In this document: positions 7,975 to 15,056 of the stretch, one piece after another | How the letters are laid out: every line of letters begins with the position of its first letter | Numbering within the stretch: position 1 is the stretch's first letter | Assembly: GCA_964245755.1 (NCBI GenBank) | Contig: CAXTNV010000029.1 | Span: 1-35,183, forward strand | Direction of reading: 5' to 3' | DNA from: Lichenicoccus sp964245755 | GTDB lineage: Bacteria; Pseudomonadota; Alphaproteobacteria; Acetobacterales; Acetobacteraceae | Length of the DNA stretch: 35,183 nucleotides | Notes under the pieces: model-generated | What the model was told of the DNA's origin: nothing | The model's input: only the letters and a program-made list of their open reading frames with translations | The model's database searches: none | Made by a program: the position numbers and the translations under genes

Positions 7975-9434
7975 AGGGCCGCCAATACGATTGCGAAGGT
8001 GTATGCGCCGAGCAGCCAGCTGATCGGATCGCGCAACGCGAAGATGACCGGGTCGTGCGACAGCCGCTTGCGGTGGGCCAGGAACCAGACCCGCATCAGC
8101 CAGAGCAGGATGCCCGACGGCGCCAGGTAGAGCCGGAACGGGTGCGAGTACAGCAGCGACGGCCGCGCATCGTCGGCCACGAACAGGATCATGATCTGCA
8201 GCGAAGCGAAGGCGGCGGCGACGCCGAAGGCGAGCGTCAGCGGCCAATCCTCGGGCAGGTAGCCGCGACGTGCCAGCGAGGCGCTGGAGCCATCGGCGGC
8301 CTGCATCACCTCGACGTGCCGCTTGGCCAGCGCCAGCGACAGGAAGAAGAACCCGGCGAACGAGATCAGCCAGGGCGAGTATAGAACCTGCGCCATCTCG
8401 ATGCCGAGGATCAGGCGCAGCGTGAACAGGGCGGCGATGATGCTGGTGTCGAGGAACGGCACGCTCTTGAGCCGCAGCGAGTAGGTCAGCGAGATCGCGA
8501 CGTAGCTGGCGACCAGCGCCAGGCAGCTCCAGGCGAGCAGCGCCGCGCAGATCAGGCCGCCGCCGATCAGCCCGACCGCCACCAGCAGGCCGATGACCGG
8601 CGACACCCTTCCGGAGGCGAACGGCCGGCGCCACTTCTTGGCGTGCAACCGGTCGGCCTCGAGGTCGGCGATGTCGTTGAGGATGTAGGTGCCGGACGCC
8701 ACCACGTTCAGGATCAGCATGGCGAGCAGCACCCGCATCACCGCGTGCGGATCGCCGAAGCGGTGGCCAAGCAGCAGCGGCACCACCAGCAGCGTGTTCT
8801 TGCTCCACTGGTGCAGCCGGATCGCGGCGAGCCAGTCCTTCAGGCCGGGACGGGTGCGCACGAACTCCGCCAGCACCGGCCAGCCCCTGGCACGCACCCG
8901 GGACGCGGTCGTGCTGCTGGCGTTCACCAGCACCACCTGGTCGGCCATCGCCCACACGTCGAGGTCGGCTTTGCTGTCACCGGCATAGGCGAAGCCGCCC
9001 GGGAACCGCGTGCGCAGCGACTGTCCCTTGGCGGTGCCGCGCAGGTTGGTGGCGCCGTCGCTGCCGGTGGCGGTTTCGAAGATGCCGAGATGCGCCGCCA
9101 CCGCGTCGGCAACGTGCTGGTCCGACGCGGTTACAAGGTGCAGCGGCCGGCCGGCCTCCTTCTGACCCTGCAGCCACTCCAGGAACGGCTTGCGGAACGG
9201 CAGCGCCACGGCGAGCGGCGGCATCAGGGCGACGACACGCCGCTTGAACGCGGCCTTGCCCTGCCGCAGCAAGGTCAGCAGCAGAGGCGGCAGTAGCAAT
9301 GGCCTCTGGAACAGCAGCTTGAGGAACTGCTCGTGCAGCACGTCGCCAGCAAGCAGAGTGCCGTCGAGGTCGACCGCCAGGGGCAACCGCGGCGATGCGC
9401 TCTCCCGGGTGGCGAGCATGGCTCCGTCCGGCAT
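7971..9434 (-). CDS. HAD phosphatase-UbiA prenyltransferase fusion, polyprenyl-phosphate phosphoribosyltransferase-like
   Basis: A two-domain membrane protein of about 487 residues. Residues 15-185 form a HAD hydrolase: DLDGT (22-26, nucleophile Asp22), TAS (102-104) and GDSKADLD (152-159). Residues 205-487 form a UbiA-type integral-membrane prenyltransferase: HQWSKN near 209, NDIADLEAD (253-261) as the Mg-binding Asp cluster, and a second Asp in VPFLDTS. The UbiA half resembles the mycobacterial enzyme that joins phosphoribose from PRPP to decaprenyl phosphate. The HAD half could remove the 5-phosphate from the product. The start is uncertain: ATG at 9434 is chosen, with AAGGGAAG upstream. 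An ATG at 9419 and a TTG at 9467 (with GGAG) are also possible. It is the first gene of the coupled three-gene cassette. Confidence 0.85.
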   Translation of the reverse strand: MPDGAMLATRESASPRLPLAVDLDGTLLAGDVLHEQFLKLLFQRPLLLPPLLLTLLRQGKAAFKRRVVALMPPLAVALPFRKPFLEWLQGQKEAGRPLHLVTASDQHVADAVAAHLGIFETATGSDGATNLRGTAKGQSLRTRFPGGFAYAGDSKADLDVWAMADQVVLVNASSTTASRVRARGWPVLAEFVRTRPGLKDWLAAIRLHQWSKNTLLVVPLLLGHRFGDPHAVMRVLLAMLILNVVASGTYILNDIADLEADRLHAKKWRRPFASGRVSPVIGLLVAVGLIGGGLICAALLAWSCLALVASYVAISLTYSLRLKSVPFLDTSIIAALFTLRLILGIEMAQVLYSPWLISFAGFFFLSLALAKRHVEVMQAADGSSASLARRGYLPEDWPLTLAFGVAAAFASLQIMILFVADDARPSLLYSHPFRLYLAPSGILLWLMRVWFLAHRKRLSHDPVIFALRDPISWLLGAYTFAIVLAAL

Positions 9435-9784
9435 CCTCGATCTTCCCTTCACTTGTTCAAGCACCAAGGTCTCCAGCCTATCATGGATCGGCCGGCGCGC
9501 CGCGTATCAGAGTGCGGTGCGCCGGGCGCAGCGCCCCCGGCGTGGCTGAGCTTCCCCGACCGGGTGTATTGCCGACCCGCAAGCGCGGCCCGGCGCCGCA
9601 TCCGATGGACCGGCGGTGCAGCGGCCGGTCGAAAGCGGGTCGTCGATGCTCCGGCTGCGGATTTTTTCCGACGAAGCCGGCCCGCTCGACATCCGCTTCT
9701 TTGCTGCGGTCCTGCGGTGCGGCGCCAGCTTCAAACGCTGACGATCTATCGCATCAGGTGATGCGCGCTCCAGCAGCCTTACAT

Positions 9785-9799
9785 CACGAAATCGTGTTC
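9785..9799 (-). promoter_or_regulatory. Putative operator, ACGA-WW-TCGT palindrome (site 2)
   Basis: Read on the minus strand this is GAACACGATTTCGTG, 14 of 15 bases identical to 1322-1336. The inverted core is CACGA-AA-TCGTG on the plus strand (9785-9796). It lies about 245 bp before the GH16 start and 125 bp from site 3, a spacing that would allow looping. Confidence 0.45.
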
Positions 9800-9906
9800 T
9801 TGTCCGTCGCGCGCCCGCGGTGGAGCAAAGCCGCCGGCTGATCCTTTTCTGGAACATCACGTCTCAAATTTATTCAGTCGCTACTAATGTAATAGATAAA
9901 TAAAGC

Positions 9907-9936
9907 TTGATCACGAATTCGTGATAGAGTTATGGT
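9907..9936 (+). promoter_or_regulatory. Predicted promoter with embedded 16-nt palindrome (site 3)
   Basis: The perfect palindrome ATCACGAATTCGTGAT occupies 9910-9925. It overlaps a possible -35 TTGATC (9907-9912) and lies before a possible -10 TATGGT (9931-9936, 18-nt spacer). A protein bound there would block polymerase, which suggests repression of the GH16 gene. The promoter elements match consensus at four of six bases each; the palindrome itself is certain. Confidence 0.45.
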
Positions 9937-10040
9937 TGCTTATGGCGGGGCAGATATCGAGCCGTAAAGAGCCCCTGAATTACAGCATCAACACATCAAC
10001 GTTGCTATTTGACAACGTATTTTACGCTAGGAACTTTGAC

Positions 10041-11723
10041 ATGGCCAATTTGAATCTCGGTGATTTCACCACCGTTATTAACGACGACTTCACCAAGGAC
10101 AAGTCGCTCAACACCAGCATCTGGGCCGAGCACTGGGGCAACCCGAACCAATACTGGTTCACGGGCACCAGTGCCGGCCTGCTGCTGTCCGGTTCTGCCG
10201 CAGCTGGCTGGAACCCGGTCGGCATCGAGCAGCTGAACATCTCCAAGAGCGGTGGCGAGGGCTACGGCCTCTACTCCTTCACCGGCTATGCCGGCCAGGC
10301 CGGCCAGGGCGTCGGCATCTGCTTCCTGCTGTGGCCTTCCGACAATGTCTGGCTGCCGAGCAACAAGCCGTATCAGGCCTCGGAGATGGATATCCTCGAG
10401 AGCTGGGACGGCACCAAGAACGGCTACAGCACGCTGCACTACTACCAGCCCGGCTCCAACAACAACGGCCAGGAAATCCACCAGATCAGCAACATCGACC
10501 TGACCAAGTCGCACACCTACGCGCTGAACTGGGAAGCAGGGTCGCTCACCTACTACGTCGACGGCGTCCAAATCTACCAGGACACGACGCACGTCCCGCT
10601 CGACTACGCGCACGGCGGCGTCAACGAGACGATGGGTGCCGAGGTCGTCAACGAGGCGTCCTACCAGACCACCTCGACGGTGCAGCTCTACATCCAGGAC
10701 ATCTCCTACAGCAAGCAGAACACAGGCGCGCCGACGGCTCCGGTCAAGGCAGCACCGACCATCACCCTCTCCTCGCCGGGCACGGTGCAGGAAGCCAGTG
10801 TCGGCGCCGGCGTCACCGTCACCGAGACCGTCACCGCGACCGGACTGACCAGCGTCTACGAGGAGGTCCTGACCAAGACCGGAGCAGTCGAGACCGGCTA
10901 CCAGGCGGTCGCACTCAACAGCAGCGGAAGCGCCAGCTTCAGCGTGCACCTCGCGGCCAGCGGCGACACCATCCGCGCCGTCGACAGCAGCACCGCTCCC
11001 ACCGTCACCGCCAACTCGGCCGCAGTCACCATCACCGATCCGGTCGTCGCCACCCCCACGCCGACCATCACCCTCTCCTCGCCGGGCACGGTGCAGGAAG
11101 CCAGTGTCGGCGCCGGCGTCACCGTCACCGAGACCGTCACCGCGACCGGACTGACCAGCGTCTACGAGGAGGTCCTGACCAAGACCGGAGCAGTCGAGAC
11201 CGGCTACCAGGCGGTCGCACTCAACAGCAGCGGAAGCGCCAGCTTCAGCGTGCACCTCGCGGCCAGCGGCGACACCATCCGCGCCGTCGACAGCAGCACC
11301 GCTCCCACCGTCACCGCCAACTCGGCCGCAGTCACCATCACCGATCCGGTCGTCGCCACCCCCACGCCGACGCCGAGCCCGACGATGGCGTTCATCCTGT
11401 CGAACGTCGTCCACACCAGCGCCACGCAGGACACCATCACAGTGAGCAAGGCCACGGGGGTGAACCAGACGATCCGTGCCTACGTCGACGGCACATACAA
11501 GGGCGTGCTGTGGGACAACGCGCCCGACGGCAAGCCGCTGCAGGGCTTCACCATCAACGACTCCATCCTGACGGTGGGATCCCACGTCCTGAAGCTCACG
11601 CTGGACAACTCCAGCCTGAGCACCAGCTACGACTACGACAAGACCACCGGCGGCTCGATCACCCACGTGACCACGGCGGCTGCCGCCTCCGCCGGTCAGC
11701 TGCTGCTCACACACGTGCAGTAG
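10041..11723 (+). CDS. GH16-family glycanase with duplicated Ig-like repeats
   Basis: A 560-residue protein. Residues about 10-225 are a GH16 beta-jelly-roll domain with the catalytic motif EMDILE (Glu115, Asp117, Glu120; ExDxxE), the beta-glucanase/ExoK type. Two identical 102-residue repeats follow (239-340 and 341-442), then a TPTPTPSP linker and a C-terminal beta-rich domain of about 110 residues. The chosen ATG at 10041 has TAGGAA upstream. There is no N-terminal signal peptide, so export would need a C-terminal signal (type I secretion) or another route. No GGxGxD calcium repeats are visible. In an EPS locus such an enzyme typically trims or releases the polymer, so the local EPS may contain a beta-glucan-like bond. 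It is flanked by an AT-rich promoter region and a strong hairpin. Confidence 0.88.
   Translation: MANLNLGDFTTVINDDFTKDKSLNTSIWAEHWGNPNQYWFTGTSAGLLLSGSAAAGWNPVGIEQLNISKSGGEGYGLYSFTGYAGQAGQGVGICFLLWPSDNVWLPSNKPYQASEMDILESWDGTKNGYSTLHYYQPGSNNNGQEIHQISNIDLTKSHTYALNWEAGSLTYYVDGVQIYQDTTHVPLDYAHGGVNETMGAEVVNEASYQTTSTVQLYIQDISYSKQNTGAPTAPVKAAPTITLSSPGTVQEASVGAGVTVTETVTATGLTSVYEEVLTKTGAVETGYQAVALNSSGSASFSVHLAASGDTIRAVDSSTAPTVTANSAAVTITDPVVATPTPTITLSSPGTVQEASVGAGVTVTETVTATGLTSVYEEVLTKTGAVETGYQAVALNSSGSASFSVHLAASGDTIRAVDSSTAPTVTANSAAVTITDPVVATPTPTPSPTMAFILSNVVHTSATQDTITVSKATGVNQTIRAYVDGTYKGVLWDNAPDGKPLQGFTINDSILTVGSHVLKLTLDNSSLSTSYDYDKTTGGSITHVTTAAAASAGQLLLTHVQ
10755..11366 (+). repeat. Perfect 306-bp tandem duplication inside the GH16 gene
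   Basis: Copies lie at 10755-11060 and 11061-11366. I compared them line by line and found no difference, including third codon positions. The unit is exactly 102 codons and keeps the frame. Such identity means a recent duplication or ongoing conversion. Each unit encodes an all-beta, Thr/Val/Ser-rich module, plausibly Ig-like. Confidence 0.92.
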
Positions 11724-12146
11724 GCAGGTCGCTGCACCAGCCTCACGGCTCGAGACGGTTGCCGGTCCACAGGGTCGGCAACCGTCTCAGCCCGTTCCGG
11801 CGCTGCACGACAGCACCCGGCAGCAATCGCGCGGGCAGTGCGCGTGCCAACCATCGAAAGCGGTAACAGAGAAGCCGACTTGGTGCATGATGGCGCCATC
11901 AAGACGCCGCACTTCGATCGGATCCTCCCCCGCGATGCACCCTGTGCGACCCATGCGCACCTTCCGGCCACGATCGCGGCCCGGCACCCGCGCGCCAAGT
12001 GCCTGGCTCGCGGCGGCAGGTCGCCATCGACCGTGCCAGTGATGTCGCAGAGCCCAGGGACCAACATCTCCACGGCCCGGGCCGCGCCCCTCGCGAACTC
12101 GGCCGCACCGCCCGCCGGTTGGGAGCGTCAAGACCGCAATCGCGTC
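11724..12146. other. Gap of about 420 bp between the GH16 and phosphatase genes
   Basis: Apart from the hairpin at 11752-11788 I see no gene. The phosphatase frame stays open back to 11838, but that part encodes a low-complexity, non-conserved peptide. A longer phosphatase starting at 12042 or 11838 cannot be excluded. Confidence 0.5.
11752..11788 (+). terminator. 13-bp perfect hairpin after the GH16 gene
   Basis: Stem arms 11752-11764 and 11776-11788 are fully complementary with an 11-nt loop. It begins 28 bp after the GH16 stop. No T-tract follows. Position and stability suggest a transcription terminator or 3' end stabiliser. Confidence 0.6.
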
Positions 12147-12872
12147 ATGTCCTCGCCGCAGACCTTCGCCAAGGCGCCGGGCGTGCTGGCGCCGGGCCGC
12201 AGGGTCTACGCCATCGGCGACATCCATGGCTGCTCCGAGCGCCTCAGCCTGCTGCATCGCCAGATCGCCCTCGATCTGCGCGATCGACCGGCGGACGACG
12301 TCACGCTGATCCACCTCGGCGACTACATCGATCGCGGCCCCGACACCGCCGGCGTGCTCAGCCTGCTCTCGCGGGAGCCGAACTTCCCGGTGACGCGTAT
12401 CGTGAACCTGATGGGCAACCACGAGGAGATGGCGCTGCAGGCGATCGCCTTCGGCGACCAGAGGCAGGCGCAGACCTGGCTCGCCAACGGCGGCGCCGCG
12501 GCACTGGCGAGCTGGGGCGTGCCGCGTCAGGCGCCGCTGCACGAGTGGCCGGAGCTGCTGCCGCGCGAGCACCTGCGCTTCATGAGCCGGCTGTCGCTGC
12601 AGTATCGGGTCGACGGCTACCTGTTCGTCCATGCCGGCGTGCGCCCAGGCGTAGCGCTCGACCAGCTCAGCCGACGCGACCTGCTGTGGATCCGCGAGCC
12701 GTTCCTGTCGTCGCAGGAGCCGTTCGGCGCCGTCATCGTGCACGGCCATACGCCGATGGCCGATCCGGTGCTGCGCGGCAACCGCATCGGCCTCGACACC
12801 GGCGCCGGCCGCGGTGGCCGTCTCACCTGCGCCGTGCTCGAGGCGGACAAGGTCGCGTTCTTCGCAGCCTAG
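12147..12872 (+). CDS. PPP-family metallophosphoesterase (serine/threonine phosphatase-like)
   Basis: A 241-residue calcineurin-like phosphoesterase with the full PPP signature: GDIHG (residues 24-28), GDYIDRG (58-64), GNHE (90-93) and a late HGHT. These residues bind two metals and hydrolyse phosphomonoesters. Bacterial members include PrpA/PrpB and lambda-type phosphatases. The ATG at 12147 puts the first motif at the expected distance. The ribosome site is weak (GGGAGC is about 20 bases away), so an upstream start at 12042 is possible. It is convergent with the PAP2 gene. The target is unknown. Lambda-type PPPs can also act on phosphotyrosine, and no Wzb-type phosphatase is in the window, so action on the Wzc-like kinase is a speculative possibility. 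Confidence 0.88.
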   Translation: MSSPQTFAKAPGVLAPGRRVYAIGDIHGCSERLSLLHRQIALDLRDRPADDVTLIHLGDYIDRGPDTAGVLSLLSREPNFPVTRIVNLMGNHEEMALQAIAFGDQRQAQTWLANGGAAALASWGVPRQAPLHEWPELLPREHLRFMSRLSLQYRVDGYLFVHAGVRPGVALDQLSRRDLLWIREPFLSSQEPFGAVIVHGHTPMADPVLRGNRIGLDTGAGRGGRLTCAVLEADKVAFFAA

Positions 12873-12936
12873 TCCGATCGCTCGCCACGGCAACGATCCT
12901 CAGACGCCGCCATCGCATCGGGCCGCCGCACCCGCA

Positions 12937-13533
12937 TCACGCGTGCCGGCAGGCGGCGATGAAAGGCCACCAGTAGCGTATCGCCATCTGCTGGATCGTC
13001 TCCTCGGCGTGCAGCTCGCGCCCGTGCACCAGCATCGCCACCACCAGCACCACGCAGCCCAGCGCCCAGCGCCGGAAGCCGCGCGGCGGCCGCCCCGCCA
13101 GCTGCACGAACAGCACCGCGCCGATGATCCCGACCGCACCTCCTACGAGCACGTCCGGCACCGTGTGCACGCCGAGATCCACCCGGGAGAAGCCGAACAG
13201 CAGCGCCAGCAGCACGGCCACGAGGGCGATCAGCAACAGGTGGCGCGTGGCTCGCGCCGCACTGTGCTCGCTCAGCAGCGCGATCAGGCCGCCATACACC
13301 ACGGTGGCGCACGCGGTATGGCCGCTCGGACTGCGTATGCCGAGATCGGGCAGCGCCGCGTGGCAGGCATAGAACACGATCTTCAGCGACAGCACGACGC
13401 CGAACGTCCCCGGCACCGCCACCAGCCAGCCGATCGCGCCGCGCCACCAGCCCAGCAGCAGCAGCATGACCGCGACGGCGGCGACCAGCGGCAGCACAAC
13501 CGCCTGATCGGCGAAGTCGGTCAGGAACTTCAT
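12937..13533 (-). CDS. PAP2-family lipid phosphatase
   Basis: A 198-residue membrane protein with five or six hydrophobic segments and two of the three PAP2 motifs. PSGH is at 69-72 and SR-N5-H-N3-D at 116-127 (His123, Asp127). The first motif, K-N6-RP, is degenerate: Lys51 is present but the RP position reads His58-Ala59. Family members remove phosphate from polyprenyl pyrophosphate or similar lipids at the periplasmic face. Its ATG overlaps the flippase stop (ATGA, 13530-13533), so the two are translationally coupled. Likely roles are recycling of undecaprenyl pyrophosphate after polymerisation, or dephosphorylation of phosphoribosyl-lipid. In mycobacteria a PAP2 protein (Rv3807c) is encoded next to the arabinose-lipid synthase. 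Confidence 0.88.
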   Translation of the reverse strand: MKFLTDFADQAVVLPLVAAVAVMLLLLGWWRGAIGWLVAVPGTFGVVLSLKIVFYACHAALPDLGIRSPSGHTACATVVYGGLIALLSEHSAARATRHLLLIALVAVLLALLFGFSRVDLGVHTVPDVLVGGAVGIIGAVLFVQLAGRPPRGFRRWALGCVVLVVAMLVHGRELHAEETIQQMAIRYWWPFIAACRHA

Positions 13534-15002
13534 GCGCGCGCCGGCCGTGCAGCCTCGGCTGCGGGGGCTACGACCTCGGCGCGGTGCACCGTCAGTGCCA
13601 CCGGCAGGCGGCGGCCGAGCGCGAGGAATGCAATCAGCGCGAACACGGCGGCGCCCAGTCCGGTCTGGCAGATCAGCGCCGGCAGCGGCGCGGCCGGCAG
13701 CCACGGCCGCGCCGCCAGCACGGCGGCGGCCATGCAAGCCGTCGCCAGCGCCGCCGGCCAGAGCAGGCGCATCAGCCACAGCGGCGAGCGACGCAGCCGT
13801 CGCGTCACCAGCACCAGGTTCACCGGCGCCAGCAGCAGCGCGGTGGCACCCCAGCACAGCGCCGCATGAGCCGGCGTCTGCGGATGCACCAGCAGCAGCC
13901 CGATGATCGGGACCAGCAGCGCCGCGGTCGCGGTGATCAGGTTCATCCAGGTCTTGCCGATGGCGATCCACAGGCTCCCGGCATCGCCGTAGCAGTAGGC
14001 GAGCAGGGCGGCGCAGGCGGTGATCCGGGTGCCCTGCGCGGCACCGGACCATTGCGGCCCCATCAGCCCGATCACCAGGTTGTTGGCGGTCAGCGCCACC
14101 CCGGCTGCGATCGGCCAGCCGAGCAGCGCCTGGAACTGCGCCGTGTCGCCATAGGCGTCGGCAAGCGCCGCGGGATCGTCCTGCAGCGCCGACAGGCGCG
14201 GCAGGGTGATGCGCAGGGTGGAGCCGGACACCACCGTGAGCACCGCATCGAGCAGTCGGAAGCCGACATTGCACACCGCGACCACGCTGTCGGAGGCGAT
14301 CATGCCGAGCGCGATCACGAACATCCGGTAGCGTCCGGCCAGCATCACCACCGAGAGCAGCTGCGGCCCCGCCACCGGCCACAGGTCGGCCAGTGCCGCG
14401 CGATCCAGCCGCGGCCGAACCGGAACCGAGCGCGTCAGCAGCAGCAGCAGGAACACCACCAGCGTGTTGCCGCCCTGCAGGCCCACCATCGACCAGGCAC
14501 CGGCACCGTGGTGCGCCAGCAGCAGGCCCAGCGCCAGCCCGACCGGTTGGCCGATGAACACGCGCGCCGCGAGCAGCCGGTAGCGGCGCCGCCGCAGCAC
14601 CAGCCCGGCACCGACGCCGGAGAAGGCGGAGAGCGGCAGCAGCGGCGCCAGTGCCATGGCCAGCCGGCCGATCTGCGGATGACCCGTGGTCGCTGCCAGC
14701 ACCTGACCGATCAGCACCAGCACGACACCCGCGGCGATGCCGGTCAGCATGGTCAGCGCCACCGCGCTGCCGGCGTGACGCGGCTCCAGCTTTCGCCACT
14801 GGATCAATGCGTCGGTCATCATCGAGCCGCCGAAAAGGTCGAGCAGCAGGAAGGCGGCGATCGCCACCGCGCCGACGCCGGCGGCCGCGGGCCCGATGGT
14901 GCGGCTGATTGCAAGCAGCGAGAGCAGCGAGAAGATCGCGCCGACGCCGGTTTCCGCAAGCACCCACGAGGGCGAGGTCGCGCCGGGAAGCAGGCGCCTC
15001 AT
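13530..15002 (-). CDS. Wzx-like lipid-linked oligosaccharide flippase (GumJ/polysaccharide transporter family)
   Basis: A 490-residue protein that is hydrophobic almost throughout, with about 12-14 predicted membrane segments and short basic loops, typical of the MOP superfamily. The N-terminal block and an internal PRLSALQDD segment followed by a GWPIAAGV helix fit the polysaccharide-synthesis flippases. It should move the undecaprenyl-linked repeat unit from the cytoplasmic to the periplasmic leaflet. The start ATG at 15002 follows the acyltransferase stop by 54 bp in the same direction; the PAP2 gene overlaps its stop. The order acyltransferase, flippase, PAP2 suggests one transcript. A lipid II flippase is less likely given the EPS setting. 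Confidence 0.85.
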   Translation of the reverse strand: MRRLLPGATSPSWVLAETGVGAIFSLLSLLAISRTIGPAAAGVGAVAIAAFLLLDLFGGSMMTDALIQWRKLEPRHAGSAVALTMLTGIAAGVVLVLIGQVLAATTGHPQIGRLAMALAPLLPLSAFSGVGAGLVLRRRRYRLLAARVFIGQPVGLALGLLLAHHGAGAWSMVGLQGGNTLVVFLLLLLTRSVPVRPRLDRAALADLWPVAGPQLLSVVMLAGRYRMFVIALGMIASDSVVAVCNVGFRLLDAVLTVVSGSTLRITLPRLSALQDDPAALADAYGDTAQFQALLGWPIAAGVALTANNLVIGLMGPQWSGAAQGTRITACAALLAYCYGDAGSLWIAIGKTWMNLITATAALLVPIIGLLLVHPQTPAHAALCWGATALLLAPVNLVLVTRRLRRSPLWLMRLLWPAALATACMAAAVLAARPWLPAAPLPALICQTGLGAAVFALIAFLALGRRLPVALTVHRAEVVAPAAEAARPARA

Positions 15003-15056
15003 TCGGCCGATGCCTGCCGTGGCGTCAGCCGCGGCATGGTCCGGCCGCGACGCCGC

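Larger units (their letters stand above)
9435..10040. other. Divergent intergenic region, about 600 bp, AT-rich near the GH16 gene
   Basis: This region separates the arabinose-lipid cassette (leftward) from the GH16 gene (rightward). The first 400 bp are GC-rich with no believable frame. From about 9840 it becomes clearly AT-rich, unlike the rest of the locus. It holds two copies of the ACGA-WW-TCGT element and a predicted promoter, listed separately. An in-frame ATG-to-GH16 extension begins at 9921 but is unlikely to be translated. Confidence 0.6.

Noticed and set aside
10009..10014. A perfect TTGACA before the GH16 start.
   Set aside because: A matching -10 would fall on the ribosome site and start codon, so it cannot serve this gene.
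9921..10040. Extension of the GH16 protein to an ATG at 9921.
   Set aside because: It overlaps the predicted operator and promoter and adds no signal peptide or domain sequence.
10005..11714. A minus-strand open frame of 569 codons with repeated segments.
   Set aside because: Shadow of the GH16 gene; its repeats only mirror the 306-bp duplication.
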